Source of the DNA: Mycobacterium stomatepiae
GTDB taxonomy: Bacteria; Actinomycetota; Actinomycetes; Mycobacteriales; Mycobacteriaceae
NCBI RefSeq assembly: GCF_010731715.1
Contig: NZ_AP022587.1
Span: 5,766,001-5,830,000 of the forward strand
DNA length: 64,000 bases
Direction: 5' to 3'
The notes below the pieces were generated by a model. It was not told where the DNA came from. It made no database searches and saw only the letters and a list, made by a program, of their open reading frames with translations. Position 1 is the stretch's first letter; the number at the start of each line of letters is the position of its first letter. The position numbers and the translations under genes were made by a program. This document shows, one piece after another, positions 39,417-48,432 of the stretch.

Positions 39417-41345
39417 GTGTCTCGACCAGCCTGCATAGATACCCTGGACATACCGCGAACCGCCGGTCAAGCGCCTGAACTCTCACCAGCACAGGAGATC
39501 CCCATCAGCAGTTTCGCCGACAAGACATTCACCGCGCCGGCGCAGATCAGGAACTTCTGCATCATCGCTCATATCGACCACGGCAAGTCCACGCTGGCCG
39601 ACCGGATGCTTCAGCTCACCGGCGTCGTCGACGAACGGTCGATGCGTGCTCAGTACCTGGACCGGATGGACATCGAACGGGAGCGCGGCATCACGATCAA
39701 GGCGCAGAACGTGCGGCTGCCCTGGCAACTCGACGGGACCGACTACGTGTTGCACCTGATCGACACCCCCGGCCACGTCGACTTCACCTACGAGGTGTCG
39801 CGCGCGCTGGAGGCGTGCGAGGGCGCGGTGCTGCTGGTCGACGCGGCACAGGGCATCGAGGCTCAGACGCTGGCCAACCTCTACCTGGCGCTGGACCGTG
39901 ACCTGCACATCATTCCGGTACTCAACAAGATCGACCTACCGGCCGCGGACCCGGAGCGCTACGCGGGCGAGATCGCGCACATCATCGGCTGCGAACCCGG
40001 CGACGTGCTGCGGGTGTCCGGCAAGACCGGCGAGGGTGTGACCGACCTGCTCGACCACGTCGTGCGCGAGGTGCCGCCGCCGCAGGGCGACGCCGACGCG
40101 CCCGCTCGCGCGATGATCTTCGACTCCGTCTACGACATCTACCGCGGCGTGGTGACCTACGTCCGGGTGGTGGACGGCAAGATCACGCCCCGCGAGCGCA
40201 TCGCGATGATGTCCACCGGCGCCACGCACGAGCTGCTCGAGGTCGGCATCGTCTCGCCCGAACCCAAGCCCAGCGCGGGGCTGGGCGTGGGGGAGGTGGG
40301 CTACCTGATCACCGGGGTCAAGGACGTCCGCCAGTCCAAGGTCGGTGACACGGTGACGACGGCCCGCAACGGCGCCAAGGAGGCGCTGACGGGTTATCGC
40401 GAACCCAAGCCGATGGTCTACTCGGGGCTGTATCCGGTGGACGGTTCGGATTACCCGGACCTGCGCGATGCGCTGGAAAAACTACAACTCAACGACGCGG
40501 CCCTGACCTACGAGCCAGAGACGTCGGTGGCGCTGGGCTTCGGATTCCGTTGTGGCTTCCTGGGTCTGCTGCATATGGAGATCACCCGCGAACGGCTGGA
40601 GCGCGAGTTCGACCTCGACCTGATCTCGACGTCGCCCAACGTCGTCTACCGGGTGATCAAGGAGGACAACACCGAAATCGTGGTGACGAACCCATCGGAC
40701 TGGCCCGAAGGAAAGGTCCGCGAGGTCTACGAGCCGGTGGTCAAGACCACCGTCATCGCGCCCAGCGAGTTCATCGGCACCATCATGGAGCTGTGCCAGT
40801 CGCGTCGCGGCGAGCTCGGCGGTATGGACTACTTGTCGCCGGAGCGCGTCGAGCTGCGCTACTCGATGCCGTTGGGGGAGATCATCTTTGACTTCTTCGA
40901 CTCGCTGAAGTCGCGCACCCGCGGCTACGCCAGCCTCGACTACGAGGAGGCCGGCGAGCAGCTGGCCGATCTGGTCAAGGTCGACATCCTGCTGCAGGGC
41001 GAGGCGGTCGACGCGTTCAGTGCGATCGTGCACAAGGACGGAGCCTCAGCCTACGGCAACAAGATGACCACCAAGCTCAAGGAACTGATCCCGCGCCAGC
41101 AGTTCGAGGTGCCGGTGCAGGCGGCGATCGGGTCGAAAATCATTGCCCGCGAGAATATCCGCGCGATCCGCAAAGACGTACTCTCCAAGTGCTATGGGGG
41201 AGACATCACCCGCAAGCGCAAACTTCTGGAAAAGCAGAAGGAAGGCAAGAAGCGGATGAAAACCATCGGACGCGTGGATGTTCCGCAGGAGGCTTTCGTC
41301 GCGGCGCTGTCCACCGATGCGGCCGGGGATAAAGCCAAGAAATGA
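39417..41345 (+). CDS. lepA: Elongation factor 4 (LepA)
   Basis: The protein is the ribosomal GTPase LepA/EF4. The GTPase motifs are AHIDHGKST (P-loop), [13 protein letters not shown] and NKIDLP, and the LepA-specific C-terminal domain ends [22 protein letters not shown]. It is thought to act on stalled or mistranslocated ribosomes. The start is unclear. GTG 39417 gives 642 residues, close to the M. tuberculosis form, but has no ribosome binding site. AGGAG at 39493-39497 sits six bases before ATC 39504, just ahead of the conserved SSFADKTF. The stop overlaps the lipoprotein gene (ATGA). Confidence 0.9.
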   Translation: MSRPACIDTLDIPRTAGQAPELSPAQEIPISSFADKTFTAPAQIRNFCIIAHIDHGKSTLADRMLQLTGVVDERSMRAQYLDRMDIERERGITIKAQNVRLPWQLDGTDYVLHLIDTPGHVDFTYEVSRALEACEGAVLLVDAAQGIEAQTLANLYLALDRDLHIIPVLNKIDLPAADPERYAGEIAHIIGCEPGDVLRVSGKTGEGVTDLLDHVVREVPPPQGDADAPARAMIFDSVYDIYRGVVTYVRVVDGKITPRERIAMMSTGATHELLEVGIVSPEPKPSAGLGVGEVGYLITGVKDVRQSKVGDTVTTARNGAKEALTGYREPKPMVYSGLYPVDGSDYPDLRDALEKLQLNDAALTYEPETSVALGFGFRCGFLGLLHMEITRERLEREFDLDLISTSPNVVYRVIKEDNTEIVVTNPSDWPEGKVREVYEPVVKTTVIAPSEFIGTIMELCQSRRGELGGMDYLSPERVELRYSMPLGEIIFDFFDSLKSRTRGYASLDYEEAGEQLADLVKVDILLQGEAVDAFSAIVHKDGASAYGNKMTTKLKELIPRQQFEVPVQAAIGSKIIARENIRAIRKDVLSKCYGGDITRKRKLLEKQKEGKKRMKTIGRVDVPQEAFVAALSTDAAGDKAKK

Positions 41346-42094
41346 GCGGCCGCCGGTGGTGCAGGGTGGCGCCGCTGGTCGCTGTCGTGCTGGTCGCCGG
41401 CTGTACCGCGGCAACCGGTGGCAAGGCGGTTCCGGCACGAAATCAGCTGCCCCATCCGGTGCTTGGTGAAACGGTCAAGCAGGTACTGCTGGATGCCGGT
41501 GCCGTGTCGAAACTTCTGGGCCGCACGTTTCAGGTCGTCTCGCAATTCCCGCCGTCCTTCGGTGGCATCGAGATGTTGGTCGACGACTACCCATTGGCTT
41601 CGCCCGCCGAGTGCGTGGGCGTCGTCTACATGACGCATAAAGCCGCTTACCCGTCGGCCAGCGTCAAGAACATCGCTCGGGCGCTGTGGCAGCAGGCAGG
41701 GGCCTCGGCAACCGCGACCGATGTCGCAGAGGGCGTCGTCGCGTTCCCCACCGCGGCGGACGCCAACGCGTTGTTCGCGAAGTTCACCGATCAGTGGCGG
41801 CGCTGCGATGGCACGACGTTGACGGTGCCCTCGAGCAGTTTTGCCCAGGACGGCATCAGCGGCGTGCGTGTTACGGATTCGGTTGTCGCGGCGAGTGTTT
41901 CGCGAGACCCCGGCGAGAATTCGATTCTGCAGGCCGTCCCTGAAGTTCGTGCCGTTGGAGTGCGGGGGAACTGCTTGGTCGAGGTCGAGGTCGCCTTGGT
42001 CGGCAGCACCGACCTGACGGATCAGCCGTCCGCCATGGCCGATGCGGTTGCCGTCGCGCACGCCATGATGGACAAGGTGAGCGCGCTGAGCTGA
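41342..42094 (+). CDS. lppR: LppR-like lipoprotein with PknH-type sensor domain
   Basis: The 250-residue product starts with a signal peptide and lipobox VVLVAGC near residue 21, so it should be lipidated and face the cell wall. The remaining part follows the PknH extracellular sensor-like family, with conserved Cys in [17 protein letters not shown] and RGNCLVEV, which could pair. In M. tuberculosis, Rv2403c lppR follows lepA in the same way. Function unknown, probably ligand binding at the envelope. It overlaps lepA by four bases and converges on the PepSY gene. Confidence 0.82.
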   Translation: MSGRRWCRVAPLVAVVLVAGCTAATGGKAVPARNQLPHPVLGETVKQVLLDAGAVSKLLGRTFQVVSQFPPSFGGIEMLVDDYPLASPAECVGVVYMTHKAAYPSASVKNIARALWQQAGASATATDVAEGVVAFPTAADANALFAKFTDQWRRCDGTTLTVPSSSFAQDGISGVRVTDSVVAASVSRDPGENSILQAVPEVRAVGVRGNCLVEVEVALVGSTDLTDQPSAMADAVAVAHAMMDKVSALS

Positions 42095-42097
42095 CGG

Positions 42098-42547
42098 TTA
42101 CACCTGCTTGTTGGCGATCACGTCCGAAGACACCGCATCGATCGTGACCCGATGTTCGACGATGTAGCTGTCCCAGGCGACGGCTTGCCACACGGTGGTG
42201 CCGTTGCTGTCGCCTAGGCTCAGCTCGCTGATCGAGGCGCCCGCGATGGTGGCCAGAATCTTTTCCGCCGCCGCCCGGTAGTCCACCCGCGCGGCCTGCG
42301 CCCAGGCGCGGGTCTGGGCTTTGTCGGTGTCGCTTTCGTTCGTCGGGGTCGGCCCGACCATCAGGGTGACTCCGTCAGACGACACGTCCATGGATTGATC
42401 CGTCCCGTCCGGAGCGGCCACCACGACCCGCCATGATCCGGTGTCCTGAGACCTGATCAACGTCACCTTGCCGTTCGGCACCGTCGCCAGCGCAACGGAT
42501 CCGGCGTGCAGCGGCGTCTGCGGGTCGGGCGGTGCGGCCGCCCTCAT
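42098..42547 (-). CDS. PepSY-domain-like small protein
   Basis: The 149-residue product has no signal peptide in the frame read. Its C-terminal part, AAEKILATIAGASISELSL then TVWQAVAWDSYIVEHRVTIDAVSSDVI, follows the helix-strand pattern of a PepSY domain. The start ATG 42547 follows a GGCGGGG stretch. It lies 50 bases downstream of the GH15 gene on the same strand and may be co-transcribed. I do not recognise an M. tuberculosis counterpart. PepSY domains often inhibit or bind extracellular proteases, but a cytoplasmic location argues against that here. Confidence 0.6.
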   Translation of the reverse strand: MRAAAPPDPQTPLHAGSVALATVPNGKVTLIRSQDTGSWRVVVAAPDGTDQSMDVSSDGVTLMVGPTPTNESDTDKAQTRAWAQAARVDYRAAAEKILATIAGASISELSLGDSNGTTVWQAVAWDSYIVEHRVTIDAVSSDVIANKQV

Positions 42548-42597
42548 CGCCCCGCCTATCGTGTCGAGTGAAAGGCTTTGCTGAACAACGACTTACG

Positions 42598-44637
42598 TTA
42601 CATGGGCGCGTTGGCGGGCTGGAACATCCCGGAGCCGTCGGACTCCTCCTCGGCGCGGATCACGTGTACCACCGCGTTGATGAGCGCCAGGTGGGTGAAC
42701 GCCTGCGGGAAGTTGCCCAGGTGCCGGCCGGTGCGCGGCTCGATCTCCTCGGCGTAGAGATGCAGCGGACTGGCGTACGACAGCAGCCGCTCACACAGTC
42801 GCTTGGCCCGTGCCACCTCACCGATTTCGACCAGCGCGGACACCAGCCAGAACGAGCAAATGGTGAATGTGCCTTCCTCGCCGGACAATCCGTCGTCGGT
42901 CTGCTCGACGCGGTAACGCAGCACCAGACCTTCCTCGGTGAGTTCGTTGGCGATCGCCAGCACGGTGTTGCGCACCCGAGGGTCGTCGGGCGGCAGGAAC
43001 CGCGTCAGCACCACCAGCAGCAGCGAGGCGTCCAGCGCGTCGTGGCCGTAGCGCTGGGTGAACACGCCGCGGGAGTCCACTCCGTTCTTGAGGATGTCGG
43101 CCTTGATCTCCTCGGCGATGACCCGCCACTGTTGGGCATAGCTCTTCTCGCCCTGCCGTTCGGCCAGTTTGGCCCCGCGGTCCAGCGCCACCCAGCACAT
43201 CACCTTCGACGACGTGAAGTGCTGCGGCTCGCCGCGTACCTCCCAGATGCCGCGATCGGGCTCCCGCCAGTGCGCGATCGCCTCTTCCACCTGCTTCTTG
43301 AGCACCGGCCACAACGTCTCGGGAACCTGCTCGCGTGACTTGGCGTGTAGGTAGAAGGAATCCAGGATCGAGCCCCAAATGTCGTGCTGGATCTGGTCAT
43401 ACGCGCCGTTGCCGATCCGCACCGGCCGCGCGTGGTCGTAGCCGGAAAGGTGGTTCAGTTCCTCTTCGACCAGGCTGCGTTCGCCGCCGACCCCGTACAT
43501 CACCTGCAGCGGATGGCGCTCGTTGTTGTTGGCTCCCGACACGTCGGCGATGAACGCGAAGAAATCGTCGGCCTCGCGATCCAGGCCCAGCGTGTACAGG
43601 CCCCACAGCGCGAAGGTCGAGTCGCGGATCCAGGCGTAGCGGTAGTCCCAGTTGCGCTCGCCCCGCGGTGTCTCCGGCAACGATGTGGTGCTGGCGGCCA
43701 GCAGCGCACCGGTGGGAGAGTAGGTCAGGCCCTTCAGGGTGAGCGCGCTGCGCTGCAGATAGGCCCGCCACGGATGGTCCGGGAAGTTGCCGATATTGAT
43801 CCACTGCCGCCAGCACTCGGTGGTCTGCCACATCTTCTCGGCGGCCTCTTCGTAGGTCTGCGGCGCCGGGTGCTTGGTCCAGCTGAGCGCGACGAACACG
43901 TCGTCGCCCTCCTTCATCCGGGTGCGCGCCCGTGCTTCGCGGCCCTCTAGCCCGATGTTCAGGTTGCTGGTCAGGCGCAACTCGGGGTGGTCGTCCGGTT
44001 GCTTGCTGGCGCGAGCGAGCGCCTCGCCATAGGCGTTGGCGGAGTATTCCCAGGTGGGGCCGATGCGGTGGTAGTCGAAGGCCGGTTCGCAGCTCATGAC
44101 CAGCTCGACGGTGCCGCTGACACAGCGCACGGTGCGAAGCAGGATGTGCTCGGCGTCCCAGTCCATCGGTGTGCGGCGGTGCGTCTTGGACCGTCGCTCG
44201 ATGTCATGCCAGGGACCCATCACCAGCGCGTCGCGCACGATCAGCCAGCCGGTGTGGGTTTGCCAGGTCGTTTCCATGATCAGGCTGCCGGGCAGGTAAC
44301 GGCGGGCCGAGGGCACCGAGACGCCGTACGGGCCGAGCCGGAAATGGCCGGCGCTGCGGTCCAGGATCGCGCCGAACACGCTCGGCGAGTCCGGCCGGGG
44401 CACGCACAGCCACTCGACCGAACCGGCGGGGGAGATCAGGCACGTCGTTTCCCAGTCGGACAGAAATGCGTAGTCGGCGATCGGCGGAAACGGGTTGCGC
44501 AGCGCGCTGCCGGACGTGAATGCCGCCGGCGCGCTGAAATCGAGCGGCGACGCCAGCGGCGACTGACGGTCGGGAGGAAACCCCTGCGCGGGAGCTGCGG
44601 CGGCGGGCTGGTCGGCGGGTTCGGCGTGCATGACCAT
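42598..44637 (-). CDS. treH: Glycoside hydrolase family 15 protein (trehalase-like)
   Basis: The 679-residue protein has the GH15 (alpha/alpha)6 barrel signatures: PIADYAFLSDWETTCLI at the start of the barrel-linked domain, RNWDYRYAWIRDSTFALWG around the substrate site, and EEGTFTICSFWL with the catalytic Glu. It corresponds to Rv2402, whose relative in M. smegmatis is a phosphate- and Mg-dependent trehalase. An alpha-glucosidase or glucoamylase activity cannot be excluded. ATG 44637 is chosen over an upstream start at 44841 whose added residues overlap the next gene and look non-coding. Confidence 0.83.
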   Translation of the reverse strand: MVMHAEPADQPAAAAPAQGFPPDRQSPLASPLDFSAPAAFTSGSALRNPFPPIADYAFLSDWETTCLISPAGSVEWLCVPRPDSPSVFGAILDRSAGHFRLGPYGVSVPSARRYLPGSLIMETTWQTHTGWLIVRDALVMGPWHDIERRSKTHRRTPMDWDAEHILLRTVRCVSGTVELVMSCEPAFDYHRIGPTWEYSANAYGEALARASKQPDDHPELRLTSNLNIGLEGREARARTRMKEGDDVFVALSWTKHPAPQTYEEAAEKMWQTTECWRQWINIGNFPDHPWRAYLQRSALTLKGLTYSPTGALLAASTTSLPETPRGERNWDYRYAWIRDSTFALWGLYTLGLDREADDFFAFIADVSGANNNERHPLQVMYGVGGERSLVEEELNHLSGYDHARPVRIGNGAYDQIQHDIWGSILDSFYLHAKSREQVPETLWPVLKKQVEEAIAHWREPDRGIWEVRGEPQHFTSSKVMCWVALDRGAKLAERQGEKSYAQQWRVIAEEIKADILKNGVDSRGVFTQRYGHDALDASLLLVVLTRFLPPDDPRVRNTVLAIANELTEEGLVLRYRVEQTDDGLSGEEGTFTICSFWLVSALVEIGEVARAKRLCERLLSYASPLHLYAEEIEPRTGRHLGNFPQAFTHLALINAVVHVIRAEEESDGSGMFQPANAPM

Positions 44638-44713
44638 CTCGCCATCATCATCTGTCGACCCGCCCGGCGTCCATTTTTTGCCGAGCTGGGCCGTGGCGGC
44701 GTGTGCCGGCGGA

Positions 44714-45940
44714 TTACCCGTGGGGTCGGGCGAACTCCGGCGCGTGCTCGGACACCGGACCGATCGCCACCAAGTAGGCGAGGGCTCGCCGCAGGGCCGG
44801 CAACCGGCCTGCCAGCCGAACGCCCCGCGGCGCCTCGCCATCGCTACCGGCCACCACCTCGGCGACCACCTGCGCGTGGATCGTCCGCTGCACGGCCTGG
44901 ATGATCGCGGTGGGTATCCAGCGCCTTACCTGCACCCGCAACAGTTCTCGTGTGGTTACCCGGCCGGTTTGCAGCGGGCCGGCCAGCAAGCGCGCGGTGG
45001 CCACCGCATCGGCGACCGCGAGGTTGATTCCGACCCCGCCGACCGGCGACATCGCATGCGCCGCGTCGCCGATGCACAGGGCGCCGTCGGTGTACCAGCG
45101 GCGCAGCCGATTGAGTTGCACGTCAAGCAGTTTCACGTCGTCGAACGAAGCCAGCGCGCCGACCCGGTCGGCCAGCCAGGGCACCAGTCCCACCAGCACC
45201 TGGTGCAGCGCTTCGATGCCCTCGGCTCGCATCTCGGTGTCGGCACCCTTGGGAATGATGTAGGCGATCTGGTAGTAGTCGCCGCGGTCGATCATGATGA
45301 GCCCGTGTCCGGACACGAACCTGCCGGCGAGTCCGCTCGGGTCGTCGGGATGCCGGGGCAACCGGAACCACCACACGTCCATCGGGGCGCCGAACCGCCG
45401 CGGTTCGAATCCGATCGCCGAGCGCACCGTGGACCCGCGCCCGTCGCAGGCCACCGTCAGCAACGAGCGCATCTGCTTGCTCTCACCGCTCGAGTCGCGG
45501 TAGGTGACGCCGCTGACGCGGTCGCCGTCGCGAACCACCCCGGTCACCTCGCTGCGGCGTAACAGCTGGAAGCAGGGTTCGGCCTCGGCCGCGCTGGCAA
45601 ACATCTCCAAAAAGTCCCACTGGGGCACCAGGGCGATGTGCTGATGCGCGCCCGGCAGCCGGGAGAGGTCGAGGTTCAACGGCTGGCCTTGCATCTCCAA
45701 TTGGATACTGTCGATCAGACGGTGGGGGAGCTCGGTGAAGCGCGATCCCAAACCGAGTTCGTCGAGCAGCCGCAGCGTGCTGGCGTGCACGGTGTCGCCG
45801 CGGAAGTCGCGCAGGAAATCCGCGTGTTTTTCCATCACGGTGACTCTTACGCCGCCGCGTGCCAACAGCAGGCCAAGCACCATGCCGGCCGGACCGCCGC
45901 CGGCAATCACACAGGTGGTTTCCTCGGATGCGACCGCCAC
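44714..45940 (-). CDS. FAD-dependent monooxygenase (PHBH class)
   Basis: The 408-residue product has the group A flavin monooxygenase signatures: N-terminal CVIAGGGPAGMVLGLLLARGG (FAD ADP part, GxGxxG), the middle CDGRGSTVR stretch, and GDAAHAMSPVGGVGINLAVAD for the FAD ribityl part. These enzymes hydroxylate aromatic or polyketide substrates with NAD(P)H. The substrate is not evident. GTG 45940 just before the FAD strand is preferred; an ATG at 46012 would overlap the divergent small membrane gene. It ends 76 bases upstream of the GH15 start on the same strand. Confidence 0.8.
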   Translation of the reverse strand: MAVASEETTCVIAGGGPAGMVLGLLLARGGVRVTVMEKHADFLRDFRGDTVHASTLRLLDELGLGSRFTELPHRLIDSIQLEMQGQPLNLDLSRLPGAHQHIALVPQWDFLEMFASAAEAEPCFQLLRRSEVTGVVRDGDRVSGVTYRDSSGESKQMRSLLTVACDGRGSTVRSAIGFEPRRFGAPMDVWWFRLPRHPDDPSGLAGRFVSGHGLIMIDRGDYYQIAYIIPKGADTEMRAEGIEALHQVLVGLVPWLADRVGALASFDDVKLLDVQLNRLRRWYTDGALCIGDAAHAMSPVGGVGINLAVADAVATARLLAGPLQTGRVTTRELLRVQVRRWIPTAIIQAVQRTIHAQVVAEVVAGSDGEAPRGVRLAGRLPALRRALAYLVAIGPVSEHAPEFARPHG

Positions 45941-45995
45941 CCGCCGATCTTCACATATTGGAGTTTCGGGTTCCGCGACGAATAGGGTGAGCCCG

Positions 45996-46190
45996 GTGAG
46001 CGGGTTCCTCAATTGGTGGGACGGAAATGAGCTGTGGATTTCCGGACTTCCCTTCGTGCTGCAGGCGATGGTGGTGATGCCCGTCGTGCTGGCGGTGGCC
46101 TACTTTGCGGCGGTGGCCCTGGACGCGGTGCTCAGCAAAGGGATCGAACTGTTGCGGCGCGCCCGTCAGGTCGATGGGACGTCCAGGTAA
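45996..46190 (+). CDS. Small membrane protein (Rv2401A-like)
   Basis: This 64-residue protein reads SGFLNWWDGNELWISGLPF then a hydrophobic stretch (VLQAMVVMPVVLAVAYFAAVAL) and a basic tail (LLRRARQVDGTSR), so it should have one or two membrane spans with the tail inside. It agrees in position with the small annotated membrane protein Rv2401A upstream of subI in M. tuberculosis, from memory. GTG 45996 is used; another in-frame GTG lies at 45987. It is divergent from the monooxygenase gene and close to the next tiny gene. Confidence 0.6.
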   Translation: MSGFLNWWDGNELWISGLPFVLQAMVVMPVVLAVAYFAAVALDAVLSKGIELLRRARQVDGTSR

Positions 46191-46196
46191 TCGGGG

Positions 46197-46274
46197 ATGC
46201 CTCGGTCTCATGTGACGTTGGTTCTCGTCACGCTCGTCGTGTTGGTGATCGTCGCGTGGTGGGTGACGCACTGA
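46197..46274 (+). CDS. 25-residue single-span membrane microprotein (candidate)
   Basis: An ATG six bases after the preceding stop opens a 25-codon frame, reading MPRSHVTLVLVTLVVLVIV and then AWWVTH. After a short basic head it is one continuous hydrophobic span ending in two Trp. The close spacing suggests translation with the upstream gene. No ribosome binding site is strong. It is too short to call on sequence alone; conservation would decide. Confidence 0.4.
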   Translation: MPRSHVTLVLVTLVVLVIVAWWVTH

Positions 46275-46332
46275 GGCGGGTGTGCCGACTTGCGCCGGGG
46301 GCCGGTCCGGTGGCGGGACAGTGAATTCCTGT

Positions 46333-46338
46333 TAGGCT
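46333..46338 (+). promoter_or_regulatory. -10 element for the cys leader transcript
   Basis: TAGGCT fits the mycobacterial TANNNT -10. It ends eight bases before the ATG of the leader peptide, so transcription would start at or within a base of that ATG, giving a leaderless message. Confidence 0.55.
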
Positions 46339-46345
46339 TCGCGCC

Positions 46346-46402
46346 ATGCACCTGACATCCGCAGCCCCGGAATGTGATGTCTTCGTGCACTGTTGTCGCT
46401 GA
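46346..46402 (+). CDS. Cysteine-codon leader peptide of subI operon
   Basis: The 18-codon frame reads MHLTSAAPECDVFVHCCR and ends 111 bases before subI. It has three Cys codons, two adjacent just before the stop, and sits directly after a -10 element, so it should be translated from a leaderless message. Short leaderless frames with clustered Cys codons upstream of sulfur genes act as cysteine-sensing attenuators in mycobacteria (described for M. smegmatis, including the subI operon). Low charged tRNA-Cys would stall ribosomes here. The role in this strain is inferred. Confidence 0.72.
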   Translation: MHLTSAAPECDVFVHCCR

Positions 46403-46403
46403 A

Positions 46404-46508
46404 CTACCACCCGCGCGCGGTTTGGTAGGGAGTTCGCGAATTTCCCTGACGTTTTCAATGCCTTTCCGCAGCAATGGGACCGATATCCATAAGCCCGCAC
46501 CGAAAGGC
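46404..46508 (+). promoter_or_regulatory. Attenuator hairpins covering the subI ribosome binding site
   Basis: Three inverted repeats follow the leader stop. CTACCA (46404-46409) pairs with TGGTAG (46423-46428). GGGAG-TTCGCGAA-TTTCCC (46428-46446) is a near palindrome. GCCTTTC (46460-46466) pairs exactly with GAAAGGC (46502-46508), and that second arm contains the Shine-Dalgarno GAAAGG, six bases before the subI ATG. Pairing would block subI translation unless an upstream event opens it. Confidence 0.6.
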
Positions 46509-46513
46509 CGTCA

Positions 46514-47551
46514 ATGCATATGGACAGCGTCAGCGCATCGCGCTGGCGACCTTTCGGCGCGCTCGCACTGATCTCGGTTGTCGTCGCGGCGTGTAGCCCC
46601 GGTCCCAGCGACGCGGTGGGCGGCGGTGGCCTGTCCAATGCGCATACGACGATCACCCTGGTCGCTTATTCGGTCCCAGAACCGGGGTGGAGCAAGGTGA
46701 TTCCCGCGTTCAATGGTTCGGAAGAGGGCAAGAGCGTGCAGGTGATCACGTCGTACGGAGCCTCCGGCGACCAATCCCGCGGCGTGGCCGACGGCAAGCC
46801 GGCCGACCTGGTCAACTTCTCGGTGGAACCCGACATCACCCGCTTGGTCAAGGCGGGCAAGGTCTCCAAGGATTGGAATACCGATGCGACCAAGGGCATC
46901 CCGTTCGGGTCGGTGGTGTCGTTGGTGGTGCGCAAGGGCAATCCGAAGAACATTCGGGATTGGGACGACCTGCTGCGACCCGGCGTGGAGGTCATCACAC
47001 CCAGCCCGTTGAGTTCGGGTTCGGCGAAGTGGAACCTGCTGGCGCCCTACGCCGCAAAGAGCGATGGCGGCAGGAACAGCCAGGCCGGCATCGACTTCAT
47101 CAGCCAGTTGGTGCATGAACATGTCAAATTGCGCCCCGGCTCGGGACGCGAAGCCACCGATGTTTTCATCCAGGGCAGCGGCGACGTGCTGATCAGTTAC
47201 GAGAACGAGGCCATCGTCGCGGAACGGGCCGGCAAACCGGTCGAACACGTCAACCCGAGCCAGACCTTCAAGATCGAGAATCCGGTGGCGGTGGTGACGA
47301 CCAGCGCGCACCTGGACGCCGCGACCGCGTTCAAGAACTTCCAATACACCGCCGCGGCGCAGAGGGTATGGGCGCAGACCGGTTTCCGGCCGGTCGATCC
47401 CGCGGTCGCCGCCGAGTTCCGGAACCAGTTCCCGGTTCCGGCGAAACTCTGGACCATCGCCGACCTGGGCGGCTGGGCCACGGTGGATCCGCAGTTGTTC
47501 GACAAGAACAACGGCAGCATCACCAAGATCTACACGAAGGCCACCGGATGA
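46514..47551 (+). CDS. subI: Sulfate-binding lipoprotein SubI
   Basis: The 345-residue protein is the solute-binding part of the sulfate ABC importer. The signal peptide ends in a lipobox (VVVAAC, Cys near 27). Family blocks are LVAYSVPEPGWSKVIPAF, VQVITSYGASGDQSRGV, LVNFSVEPDITRLV, and SGSAKWNLLAPYAA. These contribute the sulfate site in related structures. ATG 46514 has GAAAGG upstream; a second ATG follows two codons later. It overlaps cysT by four bases. Regulation by the leader peptide and hairpins upstream is likely. Confidence 0.93.
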   Translation: MHMDSVSASRWRPFGALALISVVVAACSPGPSDAVGGGGLSNAHTTITLVAYSVPEPGWSKVIPAFNGSEEGKSVQVITSYGASGDQSRGVADGKPADLVNFSVEPDITRLVKAGKVSKDWNTDATKGIPFGSVVSLVVRKGNPKNIRDWDDLLRPGVEVITPSPLSSGSAKWNLLAPYAAKSDGGRNSQAGIDFISQLVHEHVKLRPGSGREATDVFIQGSGDVLISYENEAIVAERAGKPVEHVNPSQTFKIENPVAVVTTSAHLDAATAFKNFQYTAAAQRVWAQTGFRPVDPAVAAEFRNQFPVPAKLWTIADLGGWATVDPQLFDKNNGSITKIYTKATG

Positions 47552-48432
47552 CGGCGGCGATCCTCCCGGATCCCGAAGCGATCCGGGCCCAGCCCGACGA
47601 GCCCGAGGGCAACGGACCGCGCCGGCCGGTGGATTCCTTCGTCCGGCCGGGCACCACCTCGCTGCGGGTCGGGGTGGCGACGGTATGGCTCTCGGTGATC
47701 GTGCTGCTCCCGCTGGCCGCAATCGCTTGGCAGGCCGCCGGTGGTGGCTGGCACGCCTTCTGGCTGGCGGTCACCTCGCACGCGGCAGTGGATTCGTTTC
47801 GGGTGACCCTGACCATCAGTCTCGGTGTCACGGTGGTCAACGTCGTGTTCGGTCTGTTGATCGCCTGGATTCTGGTGCGCGACGACTTCTTCGGTAAACG
47901 ACTTGTCGATACGGTCATCGACTTGCCGTTCGCGCTGCCCACAATCGTGGCCAGCCTGGTGATGCTGGCCCTCTACGGGAACCACAGCCCCGTGGGCTTG
48001 CACCTGCAGCACACCGCGTGGGGTGTGGCGGTGGCGCTGGCGTTCGTGACGTTGCCCTTCGTGGTGCGCGCGGTTCAGCCGGTGCTGCTGGAAATCGACC
48101 GTGAGACCGAAGAGGCGGCGGCGTCGCTGGGCGCCAGTGGCCCGAAGATCTTCACCTCCGTCATCCTGCCGTCGCTGCTGCCGTCTCTGTTGTCCGGCGC
48201 CGGCCTGGCATTTTCGCGGGCGATCGGCGAGTTCGGTTCGGTGGTGCTGATCGGTGGGGCCGTCCCCGGCAAGACCGAAGTCTCGTCGCAGTGGATCCGG
48301 ACCTTGATCGAGAACGACGACCGAACCGGCGCCGCGGCGATATCGATTGTGTTGTTGCTGATTTCGTTCGTCCTGCTCTTCATTTTGCGGCTGGTGGGTG
48401 CCCGGGCCGCGCGACGAGAGGAGAGCTCGTGA
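47548..48432 (+). CDS. cysT: Sulfate ABC transporter permease CysT
   Basis: The 294-residue protein has six membrane helices and the permease loop EEAAASLGASGPKIFTSVILP, which contacts the ATPase. The N-terminal 35 residues are polar and variable. FALPTIVASLVMLALYG is typical of the CysT/CysU subunit. Its start overlaps the subI stop (ATGA) and its stop overlaps cysW (GTGA), so expression is tightly coupled. Confidence 0.93.
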   Translation: MTAAILPDPEAIRAQPDEPEGNGPRRPVDSFVRPGTTSLRVGVATVWLSVIVLLPLAAIAWQAAGGGWHAFWLAVTSHAAVDSFRVTLTISLGVTVVNVVFGLLIAWILVRDDFFGKRLVDTVIDLPFALPTIVASLVMLALYGNHSPVGLHLQHTAWGVAVALAFVTLPFVVRAVQPVLLEIDRETEEAAASLGASGPKIFTSVILPSLLPSLLSGAGLAFSRAIGEFGSVVLIGGAVPGKTEVSSQWIRTLIENDDRTGAAAISIVLLLISFVLLFILRLVGARAARREESS

